This document shows, in pieces, positions 27,376-37,212 of a DNA stretch of 64,000 bases. Position numbers and translations under genes: made by a program. The first letter of the stretch is position 1. Each line of letters starts with the position of its first letter. The DNA is from Echinarachnius parma (lineage: Eukaryota > Echinodermata > Echinoidea > Clypeasteroida > Echinarachniidae), in NCBI GenBank assembly GCA_037951105.1, contig JBAMJV010012320.1, forward strand, positions 1 to 64,000. The letters are read 5' to 3'. The notes beneath the pieces were generated by a model. The model saw only the letters and a program-made list of their open reading frames with translations. It was not told the DNA's origin and ran no database searches.

Positions 27376-27582
27376 TCAAGCGAGAGCTTTCACCAAGTTT
27401 GCGTAAATACATCTGATATAGTGGATTTTCTTAGAAATCGATCTCAAAATACCAGTTGATATCCATGGTTTTCTACATTCATTTTGTTTTAATTGATCAT
27501 CTATTACAGGAAAACAAGTATTATATAGGAAAGTAATTTTTTCAACAAAGTAATCATAACTAGCATTTGTATCAAGACACAT
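27376..27582 (-). pseudogene. LINE linker segment between endonuclease and RT
   Basis: The 68-codon stretch includes YDYFVEKITFLYNTCFPV and RKPWISTGILRSI. This is the connector commonly seen between endonuclease and reverse transcriptase in CR1/Jockey-type ORF2. It is out of frame with both neighbours, so at least two frameshifts separate them. Confidence 0.65.
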
Positions 27583-27673
27583 ATAAATGGGAGACCAATC
27601 ATCTGGGATAACTGGGCCTTAAACTCATTGATAGTTTTATCAGTAATTAATCTCTTTTGAAGATTTTTTAATT

Positions 27674-27949
27674 TTATTGTTTTGTCTTATTGAATTTTGT
27701 TCCTAAGTTAATCAGACAAAATATTTGGAAGAGGTCCGAGATATCTGTATAAAATAAACCTGTACGTACATTTTCTAATGAGGTATTTATAAAGATATTA
27801 TCAATCAATGTGCACGATCTAGAAGTGACACGAGTAGGTTTAGATATCAGTGGGTACAAGTTATGAATGAACATGGTTTCTAAAAAGTCATTTGTTTGAT
27901 TATGCGCGCAATGATTTTTTAATTTCATATTACAACTTGTTGAGTTCAT
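27674..27949 (-). pseudogene. LINE endonuclease C-terminal fragment
   Basis: A 91-codon open stretch contains SKPTRVTSRSCTLIDNIFIN and TDISDLFQIF. These match the end of the AP-type endonuclease (EEP fold) of CR1/Jockey LINEs, the domain that nicks target DNA for target-primed reverse transcription. The usual SDH motif near the end reads SDL here. The N-terminal endonuclease motifs are absent because ORF1 sequence abuts it at about 27940, which implies an internal deletion of several hundred bases. Confidence 0.7.
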
Positions 27950-28500
27950 CTTTGTTTCGAATTAATCGTTTGATGTCTTTGTTTCCTGTGCCCGCCAATA
28001 TGACTATGATCCGTCCATCAGAGACCCAAGCCTCCTTCAATCTGTCCTGTTTCTTGGCAGCCCACAGAATGTCTTGATTCGATGCAGCCAAAGACTTGTC
28101 GATCGCGATGCCCGAGCCTTTCAGCTTCTTGCGAGAACGAAGAACTTCACTGCGCTTGCGCTACGTCGTGAATTTTACGATGATCGCTCGCGGTCTGTTC
28201 TTCTTCCGGCTTTCACCTTCGTTGACTCTCCTCACGGCGACGCGATGCGATCGATCGATTTCCTCCTTCGATAGTCTGATCCCCAGCCGTTCCCTCGTGA
28301 TGTTGCAGATTGTTTAATCTGTGTCCTCGTTGTCACGCTCAGCGACCCCATAGAATTTGAGGCAGTTACGTCTCGAATATTGTTCGAGCTTGTTTGCTGC
28401 TCTCTGAAGGTTGATTATCTGGTCATTCTGCCTGGCAGTAATCTCCTTCAAGCTGCGTATCTCCTTCTCTTTGGCGTGCAGGTCCAGCTCCATCTCCATT
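27935..28500 (-). pseudogene. LINE ORF1-like protein remnant
   Basis: The minus strand encodes a coiled-coil start (heptads within LHAKEKEIRSLKEI) followed by LEQYSRRNCLKFYGV, the usual junction into the RRM-like domain of LINE ORF1 proteins. Such proteins bind the element RNA as chaperones. A stop codon at 28314 is followed in the same frame by more family-like sequence (EEIDRSHRV, RPRAIIVKF). Frame is then lost near 28130, and the C-terminal part is readable only in another frame. There are several breaks, so it is not functional. The fragment runs almost directly into endonuclease sequence, with no room for the N-terminal endonuclease. Confidence 0.7.
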
Positions 28501-28553
28501 GTTCAGCCGTCGCTGTGCTCCAGTCGTTCCATTATGTCGTTGGTGTTTTGTTA

Positions 28554-28935
28554 TACTCCCGTCACATATAGCGCCGACCTCGCGCCGCTCCTAATCCCCA
28601 TTCATAAAATTGCTACGCTCCTAATCCCCATTCATAAATTTGGCAGTGGGAGGCGAAGCATTGTCCGAACGATGATTAAATGACGAATGAATGGGAGGAT
28701 TATCGCACATAGGTGAAAGGATAGCCTCTCATGCATGGACATACAATGGCTCCCTAAACAAAAGAGTAGAACGCCAAAGACTCATGACCGCTTTCGACAT
28801 GTCCAAAGCTTAAAAAGTGGTCGTGGGTCGGTCGTGGGTCTTTTGCCGACCTACTGTTTTGTTCAGGGAGCCATTGTATTGGAGCCATTGGGGATTATGA
28901 GCGGCGCGAGGTCGGCGCTATATGTGACGGGGGTA
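28554..28935. mobile_element. MITE with TIRs of about 45 bp
   Basis: The left end CCCGTCACATATAGCGCC recurs inverted as GGCGCTATATGTGACGGG at the right end, and similarity extends inward for about 45 bp. A second inner inverted pair (ACAATGGCTCCCT and AGGGAGCCATTGT, near 28742 and 28866) makes most of the element fold on itself. The phrase CCTAATCCCCATTCATAAA is duplicated at about 28590 and 28619. The element has no coding capacity and marks the 5' boundary of the LINE. Candidate flanking duplication is TA only. Confidence 0.75.
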
Positions 28936-28948
28936 TTACATGTTCTCT

Positions 28949-29473
28949 AAAGGGGGTATCCCACTGAGCGGCGAACGTTTGCGAACGTTTGCGAATATAG
29001 CGAATTTGGGATTTCGCCAGGATTCGTTAAAGGTTGCTAAAGGTTCGTTAAAGGTCGCAAACGGTTGCAAGAAAATTCGTAAACGGTTTTAATTGTCGCA
29101 AACAGTTTTTCTTGTCGCAAAGAAATTTTGGACATGTTCAAAATTTGTTGCGAATTTATTTTTTCGAAAACAGTTGCAAACGTTCGCAAACGGTTTTAAG
29201 ACGGTGTCGCTAACGTTCGCTAATGCTAGCGATTACATGACCATATATGGTTCCTCAATGCAATCGACCCATTGAGCGGCGAATGCTTACGAACGTTTGC
29301 GAATTTTGGATTCGCCAACTTTTCTGACAAATGTTGGCAAAAATCAGGGTGGCAGAGGCAAACCCTGATTTTCGCTAACATTCGCTAACATTCGTCAGAA
29401 AAGTTGACGAATCCAAAATTTGCAAAATTCGCTAACGTTCGCAAACGTTCGCCTCTCAGTGGGATACCCCCTT
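28949..29473. mobile_element. Nested foldback element rich in GCGAACGTTT
   Basis: The ends are AAGGGGGTATCCCACTGAG and its inverse CTCAGTGGGATACCCCCTT. Inside them, GAACGTTTGCGAACGTTT-type words recur on both strands. A second foldback of about 200 bp lies at about 29266-29466, with arms around TTGGATTCGCCAACTTTTCT, so one palindrome sits inside another. There is no coding content. Confidence 0.75.
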
Positions 29474-29609
29474 ACCTCCCAAAGAGCTTGGACAATTGTT
29501 TGTCAATTGCCTTGCCAACTACTTTTTCAATTGCCTCGAAGAACTCGTTACTTTAAAAGTATTCTCGAAGAAAATCTTTTGTAGAGGTAATGGCAACTTT
29601 TTGAATGGA

Positions 29610-29692
29610 TGATTCCTCGGTCTCGGTTTGTTCAGCCTCGGTCTCGTTCTGTTCAGCCCCGGTCTCGGTTTGTTCAGCCTCGGCCAGAGACA
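29610..29692 (+). repeat. 21-bp minisatellite, about 4 units
   Basis: Tandem words CCTCGGTCTCGGTTTGTTCA and variants (CTCGTTCTG, CCCCGGTCTCGG) repeat with a 21-bp period. The flanks 29474-29609 and 29693-29908 show nothing recognisable. Confidence 0.7.
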
Positions 29693-29908
29693 TATTTTCC
29701 GAATGTATATCACAATATTATGATGAATGTAAGTCACAGAAGCATGACACATGAGACACAGTAAAAAAGAATGAAGATGAACGGCTTAGGGGAAATAAAC
29801 AATATAAAAGTCAAGTTGCAAATGTTTGTTTACATACTTAATTCACTCTCTCCCGTAGGGTAGATTGTTAAATCATACTGATGATCAGGCGTACGTGGGA
29901 CTAAGGTG

Positions 29909-30120
29909 CATATTATACAGATATTGACTGTCTTGAGGGGCAATATAACATTTGAGATCCTCGAGGGAAGTTATATTTGTGTCAAGGGACATTATATTTT
30001 TCCGAAGCGCGTAGCGCTGAGGAAAAATATAGTATTCCGAGACAAAAATATAACTCCCCCAAGGGAAATGAAATGTTATATGGTTCCCGAAGGAAAAAGT
30101 CAATATCTGTTATATTATGA
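29909..30120. mobile_element. Foldback element of about 210 bp
   Basis: The outer arms CAGATATTGACT (29919-29930) and AGTCAATATCTG (30098-30109) pair, and inner words such as GCAATATAACATTT and AAATGTTATATGG continue the stem. The loop region holds GCGCGTAGCGCTGAGG. Short ORFs on both strands follow from the palindrome. It is a non-coding MITE-like element. Confidence 0.65.
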
Positions 30121-30420
30121 TGACCTATATAGATTCAAATCAAGATAAATATAAATTTGGTGTTGAAATAAAATTATGGACAAGGGAAAATCATTAGATT
30201 AAATCGAAATCCTTCCAGTAGAACAGACGTGTTATTATCGAAATGCTGCGCAAAATGCTTCTTTATCCGAGCTTCCTTTCAAATTTACTTTCGGATCGCG
30301 CAATCTCCGTAGAAAGCTTAACAACGCTGCGCGTGCCAGGATCAAAGACCATTAAGCGTCTTTGCCAGGATGCTAATACGCGCACATTGTTCATCTTCAC
30401 ACACCCATTGTGACGTAAAT

Positions 30421-30464
30421 GACGTCACCGGTCAATATAACGCCGTTATATTGACCGGTGACGT
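30421..30464. repeat. Near-perfect 21-bp inverted repeat with 1-nt spacer
   Basis: The left arm (30422-30442) and right arm (30444-30464) around ACCGGTCAATATAACG and CGTTATATTGACCGGT pair almost without mismatch. A third half-copy, TTACCGGTCAATATAAC, follows at about 30468. The left arm overlaps a TGACGTCA palindrome. Such a structure could extrude as a cruciform. The surrounding 30120-30977 stretch is AT-rich with a CCAAT-like word near 30520 and no gene. Confidence 0.8.
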
Positions 30465-30977
30465 AATTTACCGGTCAATATAACTCTTCTCATCCTTGTA
30501 GCGATGGTCACGTGACAGCATTTTGACCAATCGCACACCAGTATCTTTATATGTCATATAATATATTCGCATATAGTTGGCGTTCTGAAGTAGTTACAAG
30601 GTCATATTAAAACAAGTACTTCGTAGACAAAACAATCGGCATTATAGACCTTTAACTGTCCAGTGATTATGATCCATGATATTGCACTGTTATCATGATG
30701 ATATGTCCAAAATATGTCAAATTAGAAGCATTTTCTCTCTATTTTCCCCCAGAAAACTCGAGCCCGTTCCTAACCCTAACTCCACCAGATAATTGCAAAG
30801 AATATATTATAATGAACGTACGCGTACGCGCGTATGTTTGTACATATAATATATATATATATTTTTTTTTTTATTAATTCTTTTTTTATTTATTTTTTAT
30901 TTTATCTTTAAACTTTTGTTAATTTTTCATTTTTCATTCATTTATATATATTTTGGGATCTATTTTGCCTATACTCA

Positions 30978-31020
30978 ACAGCCCACCTATACTTGTTCAA
31001 TGACAAGTATCATGTCTAGT
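30978..31020 (+). mobile_element. Solo Helitron-like 3' end
   Basis: CAGCCCACCTA is followed by the hairpin TACTTGT-TCAATG-ACAAGTA and then CTAG followed by T. This is the same end as in the satellite monomers, with a changed loop. The upstream sequence is T-rich and does not match the monomer body, so it is a truncated or different family member. 31020-31235 holds nothing further. Confidence 0.6.
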
Positions 31021-31234
31021 TTATGTACATTTCTGATTTTTTGCAAAATTGCCTTTTGAATATGACGATAGCTGAATAATATAGAAAACATCATTAATTT
31101 GTTTGTATAGCATCATAATAACTTTAAAATGTAGAATGTATACGCCTCTATAGTTTTGAGGAGATACGTTTTGAATGTTGACTTGCTAAAAGTCTAACAT
31201 TTTATTTTTCTCTATAATTGATTTCTGTTTAAAC

Positions 31235-31480
31235 TCTTATTTTGGAGGGATAGTTGAGTTTTAGTATAGAGGGCGCTACACACAATATTTTTTTGAGAGA
31301 TAATGAAATCTGAGAGTAAAATTTGAAATTTTGAACCAGCCTAAATTTTAAATAGTTGTTGATTATCTCTCTATCTAATCACTATTCCAACGAAACATCT
31401 CATGCAAAATATTTTATTTAAATGGTTGAAACCAACGAGTTTTAGAGAGCGCCCTCTTGAGTTGTAACGGCTCTTTTAAA
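31235..31480 (+). repeat. Dispersed repeat beginning GGGATAGTTGAGTTTT
   Basis: GGGATAGTTGAGTTTTAGTA followed by TAGAGGGCGC also appears inverted at about 34845-35000 and again at about 56624-56800. The copies differ downstream. The edge TTTAAAGGGATAG in the better copies resembles a TTAA-flanked MITE terminus. Confidence 0.55.
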
Positions 31481-31570
31481 ATGATAACAGGGATTTACCT
31501 AGTCGTTTGTAATGTTGTATTCCTTTCGAGCCTGGTGGAGTTATTTTGTTAGTTTGTAATTGTCGTGCAT
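31462..31570 (+). repeat. Dispersed repeat shared with 59683-59800
   Basis: GAGTTGTAACGGCTCTTTT, GATAACAGG and GTCGTTTGTAAT occur here and in the same order near 59683-59800, with scattered substitutions. The repeat is non-coding and its family is unknown. Confidence 0.6.
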
Positions 31571-31777
31571 TGGGCACGAGACTGAACGAGCTAGGTTCAG
31601 AATGGTTCGCATCACACGAATGAGTCATTCGGGAGACTTGTCGTTTGTGTTCAGTTCTTTTAATTCAAGCAAAACTAAAAAGAACCCTGTACTTTCAAGG
31701 AAATGATCGACCTCGACTTTTACCACTGAGTCTAGACGAATCTCTTCCTCGATGAAACACTGTTTTTCCTCTGCAAT

Positions 31778-32097
31778 ACTAAAGCCAAGTGCCTACTTTG
31801 CGATCTGGGCCTAGCGATCTTGCCCGAATAGGAGCGATCCCCTGAGATCTGTGGTTAAGTCGCAAAGTGGGCACCAATGGCCGCACCAGATAGCTGTAAC
31901 TCGCGTCCGCAAGGGTAGTGTCGGTTGCGGTCGCCGGGTTTTTGACATGTTCAAAAATCTGGCGACCAGATCGGTCTCGATCGCATTAGCGGCGATCTGG
32001 TGTGGCCATTGGTGCCACTTTGCGACTTAACACAGATCTCAGGGGGTCGCTCCTATTCGGGCAAGATCGCATATAGTGGGCATTGGGCTAGTAGTCC
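31778..32097. mobile_element. Foldback MITE of about 320 bp
   Basis: Arms of about 110 bp pair, with words GATCTTGCCCGAATAGGAGC, GAGATCTGTGGTTAAGTCGC and GGGCACCAATGGCCGCACC repeated inverted in the right arm. The loop holds TTTTTGACATGTTCAAAAA, itself a hairpin. It has no ORF of interest. Confidence 0.75.
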
Positions 32098-32217
32098 AGT
32101 CAAGGGGGTAACCTCGGCAAAATTGCAACACGGGATTTTTCTTCGGAATTCTGTTCAGGAAACTCCCTTTAACAACATACAAAAAGTCCTAAGAAATCGA
32201 AGTTGCGGAAAGTGGTT

Positions 32218-32729
32218 TAATTTGCATAATATGCAAATTAGGTATTGTTTTAATGTAAAAATATGAAATTAATTGTTTAAAAATATTTATATACTATATT
32301 AACGCCAGAAAAGTATGGCCACCCAATATTGGTATCCCAAACTACACGATGAACGTACATCCGTTCTAATAATAGCTACGTAATTTGCATAATATGCAAA
32401 TTAAGTTCGCAAAAAAAGAAAATATTGCATATTTTTTTACAAAACGGTCTTCATTCAGAGGATGCAGATGAAAAAGTATCTTTTTAAAGGTCAGATATTA
32501 AAAAAAGTAAAGTAAGACATACAATCAAAACATTAGTAGCAAAGTAATTTGCATAATATGCAAATGAGCTATTGTTTAAATAGACTAATGAATTTCTGTA
32601 TTGTTTGATATTTAGATGTTTGATATTAGCTAGAAAAGTTTGCGAATCTTTTATCCAAAGCTAAGACACTAAAACGCATATATATCAGTACTAATAGTAC
32701 CATTATAATTTGCATAATTATGCAAATTA
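32218..32729. repeat. Four inverted octamer pairs at about 163-bp spacing
   Basis: Each site joins ATTTGCAT to ATGCAAAT across a 3- or 4-base centre, at 32218, 32381, 32545 and 32706. The steps are 163, 164 and 161 bp. Sites 1 and 2 are identical over 23 bp. The sequence between sites is only weakly alike, with a common CTAATAATAGC/CATTAGTAGC word before each site, so this is an old tandem repeat in which the palindrome is conserved best. ATTTGCAT is the POU-factor octamer. Binding here is inference. Confidence 0.8.
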
Positions 32730-32735
32730 AGATAA

Positions 32736-32890
32736 AATAACAATAATAATAATAATAATATTAATATAGAATTTATAGAGCGCCATGAATCTGGGTGCCC
32801 TATTAAGAGGCGCATTATTACCCTTGCAATTGGTCATCAGGTACAGTTCAAACCCGCATACCTATCTTGTGCACCATCTCAACTCCCATG
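32736..32890 (+). repeat. AAT microsatellite plus GCGCC-type dispersed tail
   Basis: (AAT)n is followed by TTTATAGAGCGCCATGAATC, TTATTACCCTTGCAATTGGTC and CAGTTCAAACCCGCA. Related sequence occurs at 45475-45590. It is likely a retroelement or MITE tail of unknown family. Confidence 0.5.
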
Positions 32891-33980
32891 GGAGCATACT
32901 AACCAAATTTAAGATGCCCTATGATGTAGATAATTCATATTCTGAAAACAAATACAGACTTTATTGAGTGAATGCAAAATGATAAAGCCTCTATTGTCTA
33001 GGTCGGTAATGACAAAGTTTATGGCACACAATAGGAGCAAGACAATCCATACATTGTGATGCAATTTGCATATTATGGTGTGCGAAGTGTGCAAAATCGT
33101 TAGTTGCACAATGTCATCTTGTGGAGATATGGACATTCATACACAAATGGTGTGATGCATTTGATAATTATGTTGGTGTGTCAACTAACGGTGTCTTGAC
33201 TTATGATTGATCTTGACCCATAACTTATGATGCAAATTCTTAAGCCAGAGTTTGAAAAGTACGTGATCCAGGATTTAAGTTTCTTTGATGTCATGTCAAA
33301 TGTCGATTACTTGTTTAGCACCAAAGATTTCTATTAATGGACTACAACTGAAATGTTGATCATGTGGAGCAGAAGACATACACACTGTAATTTGATTATT
33401 GTCAAAATCATATTGATTAGATATTTGTTGATGAAAAACAAGGACAAACAAATGTATGTAAGGATAACATGCACATATAATACAGTTACGTTAACCATCA
33501 TGTACAATTGTGCTAATTCACAAGACTGGAATATCTCACACAAGATGTTGTATAAATGATATTTCAAAATTATACTAAATAAACCATTCATAGCTTATTT
33601 TAACAAGGGAAACAGATACTTTGACAATAACTTACACGATAAACTTAGTTAGGTTTGAATAAGTGACACATCAACAAAGCGATGAATAGGACATGGACAG
33701 TGGTTTCAAAATAATAACATATTTAAAGCAGCATTATCAATAGAATATGAATGATGACTAAGTGAAATGTAGAAAGCACTCAATATCATGTTCGAGCGCA
33801 TTTAAAACATTTTAAAAAAGAACAAAGAGATATGGTCAAACTCATCTGTACACAATAAACTTGACAAAAATGAAGCCTGTTAAAACAAATGCATGTATAA
33901 TTGAATACGATTAAAAGTAGACACACTCATTAATCATAATAACTGTATGGTTAATAACAAGCGCATTTGAACATTCTAAA
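32891..33980. other. AT-rich non-coding stretch
   Basis: I see no recognisable gene, TIR or tandem repeat. The short ORFs (up to 85 codons) have hydrophobic, AT-driven composition and no family likeness. Confidence 0.5.
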
Positions 33981-34328
33981 CACAACAAACAAATTAACTC
34001 CCCCCTAAGCAAAATGGCGTAACTTTTTAACAAATATGGTTTGAGCAACATAACTTGGCAGGAATGTTCCTAAAATGGTTGGCTAACGTCTCTGTGAAAA
34101 TGAAAAAAAAGAAGAAAAATGTCACTTTTTAAAAGTCACAAGAGTAAAAAAGTTACAATTTTGCCTTTGATGTGTGGTTACTCATCCATGACTCAACGGA
34201 CCAATTTAATTTTCACACAGAAGTTAGTCAATAAATGTAAGAACAGTCCTGCCGAGTTATTTTGCTCAAAATCTTTTCGTTAAAAAGTTCTCATTTGATT
34301 AAGGGGGACTTTTTTGTGTTGGGTTTAT
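33981..34328. mobile_element. Foldback MITE, copy 1
   Basis: The left arm holds AAAATGGCGTAACTTTTTAAC and CTTGGCAGGAATGTTCCTA. The right arm has the inverse with CCTGCCGAGTTATTTTGCTC and AAGGGGGACTT. The arms are about 90 bp. The middle carries GTGTGGTTACTCATCCATGA. Confidence 0.7.
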
Positions 34329-34345
34329 TTGATCAATATTGTTGG

Positions 34346-34695
34346 AATAAACTCAACAAAAAAGTAAGTCCCCTCCTGATCAGAATAACATAACTTTCTA
34401 ACAAAAATGTTTTGAGCAAAATAACTCGGCAGGATTATTCCTACACTTATTGGATAACTGATGTGTGGAAATGTTATTGGTCCATCTAGTCATGCATGAG
34501 TAAGCACACATTAAAGGAAAGATTGGCACTTTGTGTGCTCACTTATGCGTGACTCAATGGACCAACTTCATTTTCAACCAGAAGTTTGTCACAACGTGTA
34601 GGAACAATTCTGCCGAGTTATTTTGCTCAAAACATTTTTGTCAAAAAGTGACGCCATTTTTATCAGGGGGACTTACTTTTTTGTTGTGTGTATTA
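34346..34695. mobile_element. Foldback MITE, copy 2
   Basis: Same family as the element 18 bp upstream. The ends are ACAAAAAAGTAAGTCCCC and GGGGGACTTACTTTTTTGT. The arms again include CTCGGCAGGATTATTCCTA and its inverse, and the middle holds GTGTGCTCACTTATGCGTGA. The two copies lie in direct succession. Confidence 0.75.
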
Positions 34696-34844
34696 CAAAA
34701 GCGTGCATGATTGATAAATGAACAACTATTTAAATACTCTTTTGTACATTTTTGAAAAGAGGAAGCAATTTTGTTTAAACTTTTAACGGCTGGATCAAAA
34801 TCTCTAATAATTGTGGGGCCCAACATTTATTACAAATGGTTATG

Positions 34845-35000
34845 CTTATGGATATTTCAGCCATTTCTGAAGCGATTTTGATCAAATAAAGTTTATTTTG
34901 TCACTAAAATATTATGCGCTTTAAAATTTGACACTCATTATCTTATTATATTTTTTTGTGTAGTGCCCTCTATACAAAAACTCAACTATCCCTTTAAAGA
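34845..35000 (-). repeat. Inverted copy of the GGGATAGTTGAGTTTT repeat
   Basis: Read on the minus strand it begins CTTTAAAGGGATAGTTGAG and contains GACAAAATAAACTTTATTTG and GGCTGAAATATCCATAAG. It matches 56624-56800 along its length. 35001-35700 to the right is AT-rich with no gene seen. Confidence 0.65.
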
Positions 35001-35704
35001 CATCAAATAATGATAACCAAGAAAGAAGGACATAAGAAGATGAAGTCGTGATGAGAGACAATGTAAGGGCAAAACGGGGGAAACACATAAAGGCGATGGT
35101 ATATGAATAGCATTGTAAGGTGAGGGTTAAGAGGGAACTAATTCACATGGGTTAAAGTGGAGGAGAAATGCTGGCTGGTAAACAGTACAAGAACAAAGAA
35201 GTAATAGACTATATACATGGGAAATATAGAGGTAAGTGACTGGGTCCAAGAATAATTGCAAGACTATAAAATTCATTTATGTACATTCGTAACAATATAT
35301 AACTATGAATAACTTAAAAATATATGAATAAATATCGTATGTACACTCATATAAAACAAAAATGAATATTGCAAAATGCGCCAATGCTATTCACGCGTAC
35401 GTTTTGAGACAATAGAATCCCGGACGATTTGTTCGCTCTGGACAAACGTAGTCTTCGTACCATGTTTTAGAATGGTGATGCGTTTTCCAATTATGTATAT
35501 TTTTTGTGAAACATATTTGTATGAACTTTTTAATGGAATGGACTACGTATAAAAATTTTACCTTTCATTTATAAGAATATTATATTATTTAAATTCCATC
35601 TTTTTATAATTTGTAAATGAACTTTTTCATAGCGTTTTTACGTGAATTTTAGCAATTTTTAAGCCTTTTTATTTCCCCAAATATGGCAAAATCAAGATAA
35701 CTTT

Positions 35705-35895
35705 TAAATCGGCAATGACATAGGGGTTATACAGTTATGATATCTACATTCATTTGGGGGTACGATAAACGACAAAATAAATTAACTTTGCTTGACCCTA
35801 TGATCTCGAAAAAAGAGGAATTTTCGTACCGAGCGCCATTTGAAAACAATGGTTGGACAACGAACATGGCTGCGCCCTCAGTCTGTTGCCGGTTT
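35705..35895 (-). repeat. Dispersed repeat, inverted copy at 45087-45285
   Basis: On the minus strand the stretch contains GGCAACAGACTGAGGGCGCA, GCCATGTTCGTTG, GAGATCATAGG and CCAAATGAATGTAGATATCA. The same words occur in order on the plus strand at 45087-45285. The 108-codon ORF over this area is therefore repeat-derived. Confidence 0.75.
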
Positions 35896-36078
35896 CCGCC
35901 GGGCATACGTTTAGGCCGGCCATGCAAGTGCAGCTCTTTGAATCGGACCCGCGTGGTCATCCTCTCCGATATCCCCGTATTCCACAATCACATGCATACC
36001 AAATGTAAACAACTTGGGTATTCTTGGGTAAGCAATCACTCACAATTGAAATCTAAGTTGTAGACCAAATGAGAGAAA

Positions 36079-36623
36079 CCCTTTCAGTCATTAGACCAAA
36101 TGAGAATTAGACCAAATTGTAATGAGCCGAAATAGTGTTTAGACGAAATGGCTATTAGACGAATCATCAGTTCGTCTAACTCCACTTCGTCTAAACCCAT
36201 TTGGTCTAATATCAATTTGGTTTAAGTAGCATTTGGTATAATCATCACTAGGTCTAATGCCCAATTAGGCTAATTGCCGTTTTGTCTAATGACCAAATAG
36301 GCTAATTGTCACCTCGTCTACTTGTTTTTTCTTCGTTTCGTCTAATGATCATTTCATATAATACCAGTTCGTCTAATTCTCAGTAAGGCTCCTTTTCATG
36401 TGGTATATATGCAATTCGTCTAATTACCGTTTGGTATATAACCTATTTGGTCTGTATTTTACTTGGTTTAATATCCAATTAGTCTAATTCCATTCGTCTA
36501 ATACTTATAGGTCTATTTTCCACTTGGTCTACAAGCAATTCGTCTATTAGCCATTTCGTCTAAACACTATTTTGGCTAATTACAATTTAGTCTAATTCTC
36601 ATTTGGTCTAATGACTGAAAGGG
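36079..36623. mobile_element. 545-bp foldback built from TTAGACNAAAT-like words
   Basis: The left end CCCTTTCAGTCATTAGACC is mirrored at the right end (GGTCTAATGACTGAAAGGG), and the first 85 bp pair nearly perfectly. Almost the whole element is a run of short units such as TTAGACGAAATGG and TTCGTCTAAT, inverted about the centre. This is the plan of foldback elements with repeated-unit TIRs, for example the TU elements known in sea urchin, although no homology is claimed. The minus- and plus-type halves meet near 36180. Confidence 0.85.
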
Positions 36624-36688
36624 CCGCTACTCTCGGCACAGAGATGGGATGGGTTGAGAACAGTAGGGCATAATACGTAATAAAAGGC

Positions 36689-36811
36689 TTATGGCACAAT
36701 AGGGATTTATTCACTTGTGCCGGGTGGCCAAATCCAGGTCACTCAGCTCCGCCTCGTGCCCTGGATTTGGCCACACAGCACTCGTGAATAAATCCCTATA
36801 TAGTGCCATAA
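36689..36811. repeat. 123-bp hairpin element
   Basis: TTATGGCAC, AGGGATTTATTCAC and GGTGGCCAAATCCAGG on the left pair with CCTGGATTTGGCC, GTGAATAAATCCCT and GTGCCATAA on the right. The loop is about 25 nt. Just right of it (36829 and 36938), two diverged copies of an about 109-bp unit start with AACCGGA and TTAGATGGC. Confidence 0.75.
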
Positions 36812-37017
36812 CCCTATAATATCAAACCGGAACTTGGGTTAGATGGCGTCTTTTGGGGGTGTTGGAGGTCAACGTCGATACCCAAATACTCAATGTCTTT
36901 TCAGACGATAATTGATAAGGGGTATCAAGTTAAACCAAACCGGACATTCGGATTAGATGGCTCCTTCTACCACCAGTGTTGTTCAAGGACAATTCTAACG
37001 GGAGCCGGCTTCTGGTT

Positions 37018-37212
37018 ACAGTTCCTTCCGAATTTTACATTGACAACGAGTTAACGAGGGCCAGCTTAATTACCAGCGCTCACCAGCGATCACCCGCTCA
37101 ACCACATCGAGCACATTGTGTCGGACAACCTTGGTGGGGCAAGATGCTTTACTTTCGCTTTCTCGAACTCCACGATGATGGATTCCAAGAAGATGGGATT
37201 TATGTACTTTAA
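37018..37212 (+). CDS. Possible exon, unknown protein
   Basis: After a TTACAG acceptor-like site, the plus frame is open for 64 codons. It ends in TAA with a mixed, protein-like composition (EFYIDNELTRASLI, HCVGQPWWGKMLYFRFLELH, DDGFQEDGIYVL). I do not recognise the protein. There is no supporting splice partner in phase and no homology I can name. It may be chance, or the last exon of a gene whose other exons I cannot see. Confidence 0.2.
   Translation, partial: TVPSEFYIDNELTRASLITSAHQRSPAQPHRAHCVGQPWWGKMLYFRFLELHDDGFQEDGIYVL

Larger units (their letters stand above)
25208..28554 (-). mobile_element. Broken non-LTR retrotransposon (CR1/Jockey group)
   Basis: Protein fragments on the minus strand follow LINE order: ORF1-like protein, endonuclease C-terminus, reverse transcriptase, C-terminal region. 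The 3' end is near 25215, where the minus strand reads TGGTTTGAATAAACTGAATC, an end typical of CR1/L2-like LINEs. The 5' side is cut at 28554, where a MITE begins. The clade is assigned only from RT wording (for example [12 protein letters not shown]), so CR1, L2 or Jockey are all possible. Confidence 0.8.

Noticed and set aside
28074..28317. Plus-strand ORFs in the LINE region
   Set aside because: They are antisense to the ORF1 remnant, whose minus-strand frame has coiled-coil and RRM-like motifs.
35737..36063. 108-codon plus ORF
   Set aside because: It lies over a dispersed repeat with an inverted copy at 45087-45285 that does not preserve the reading frame.
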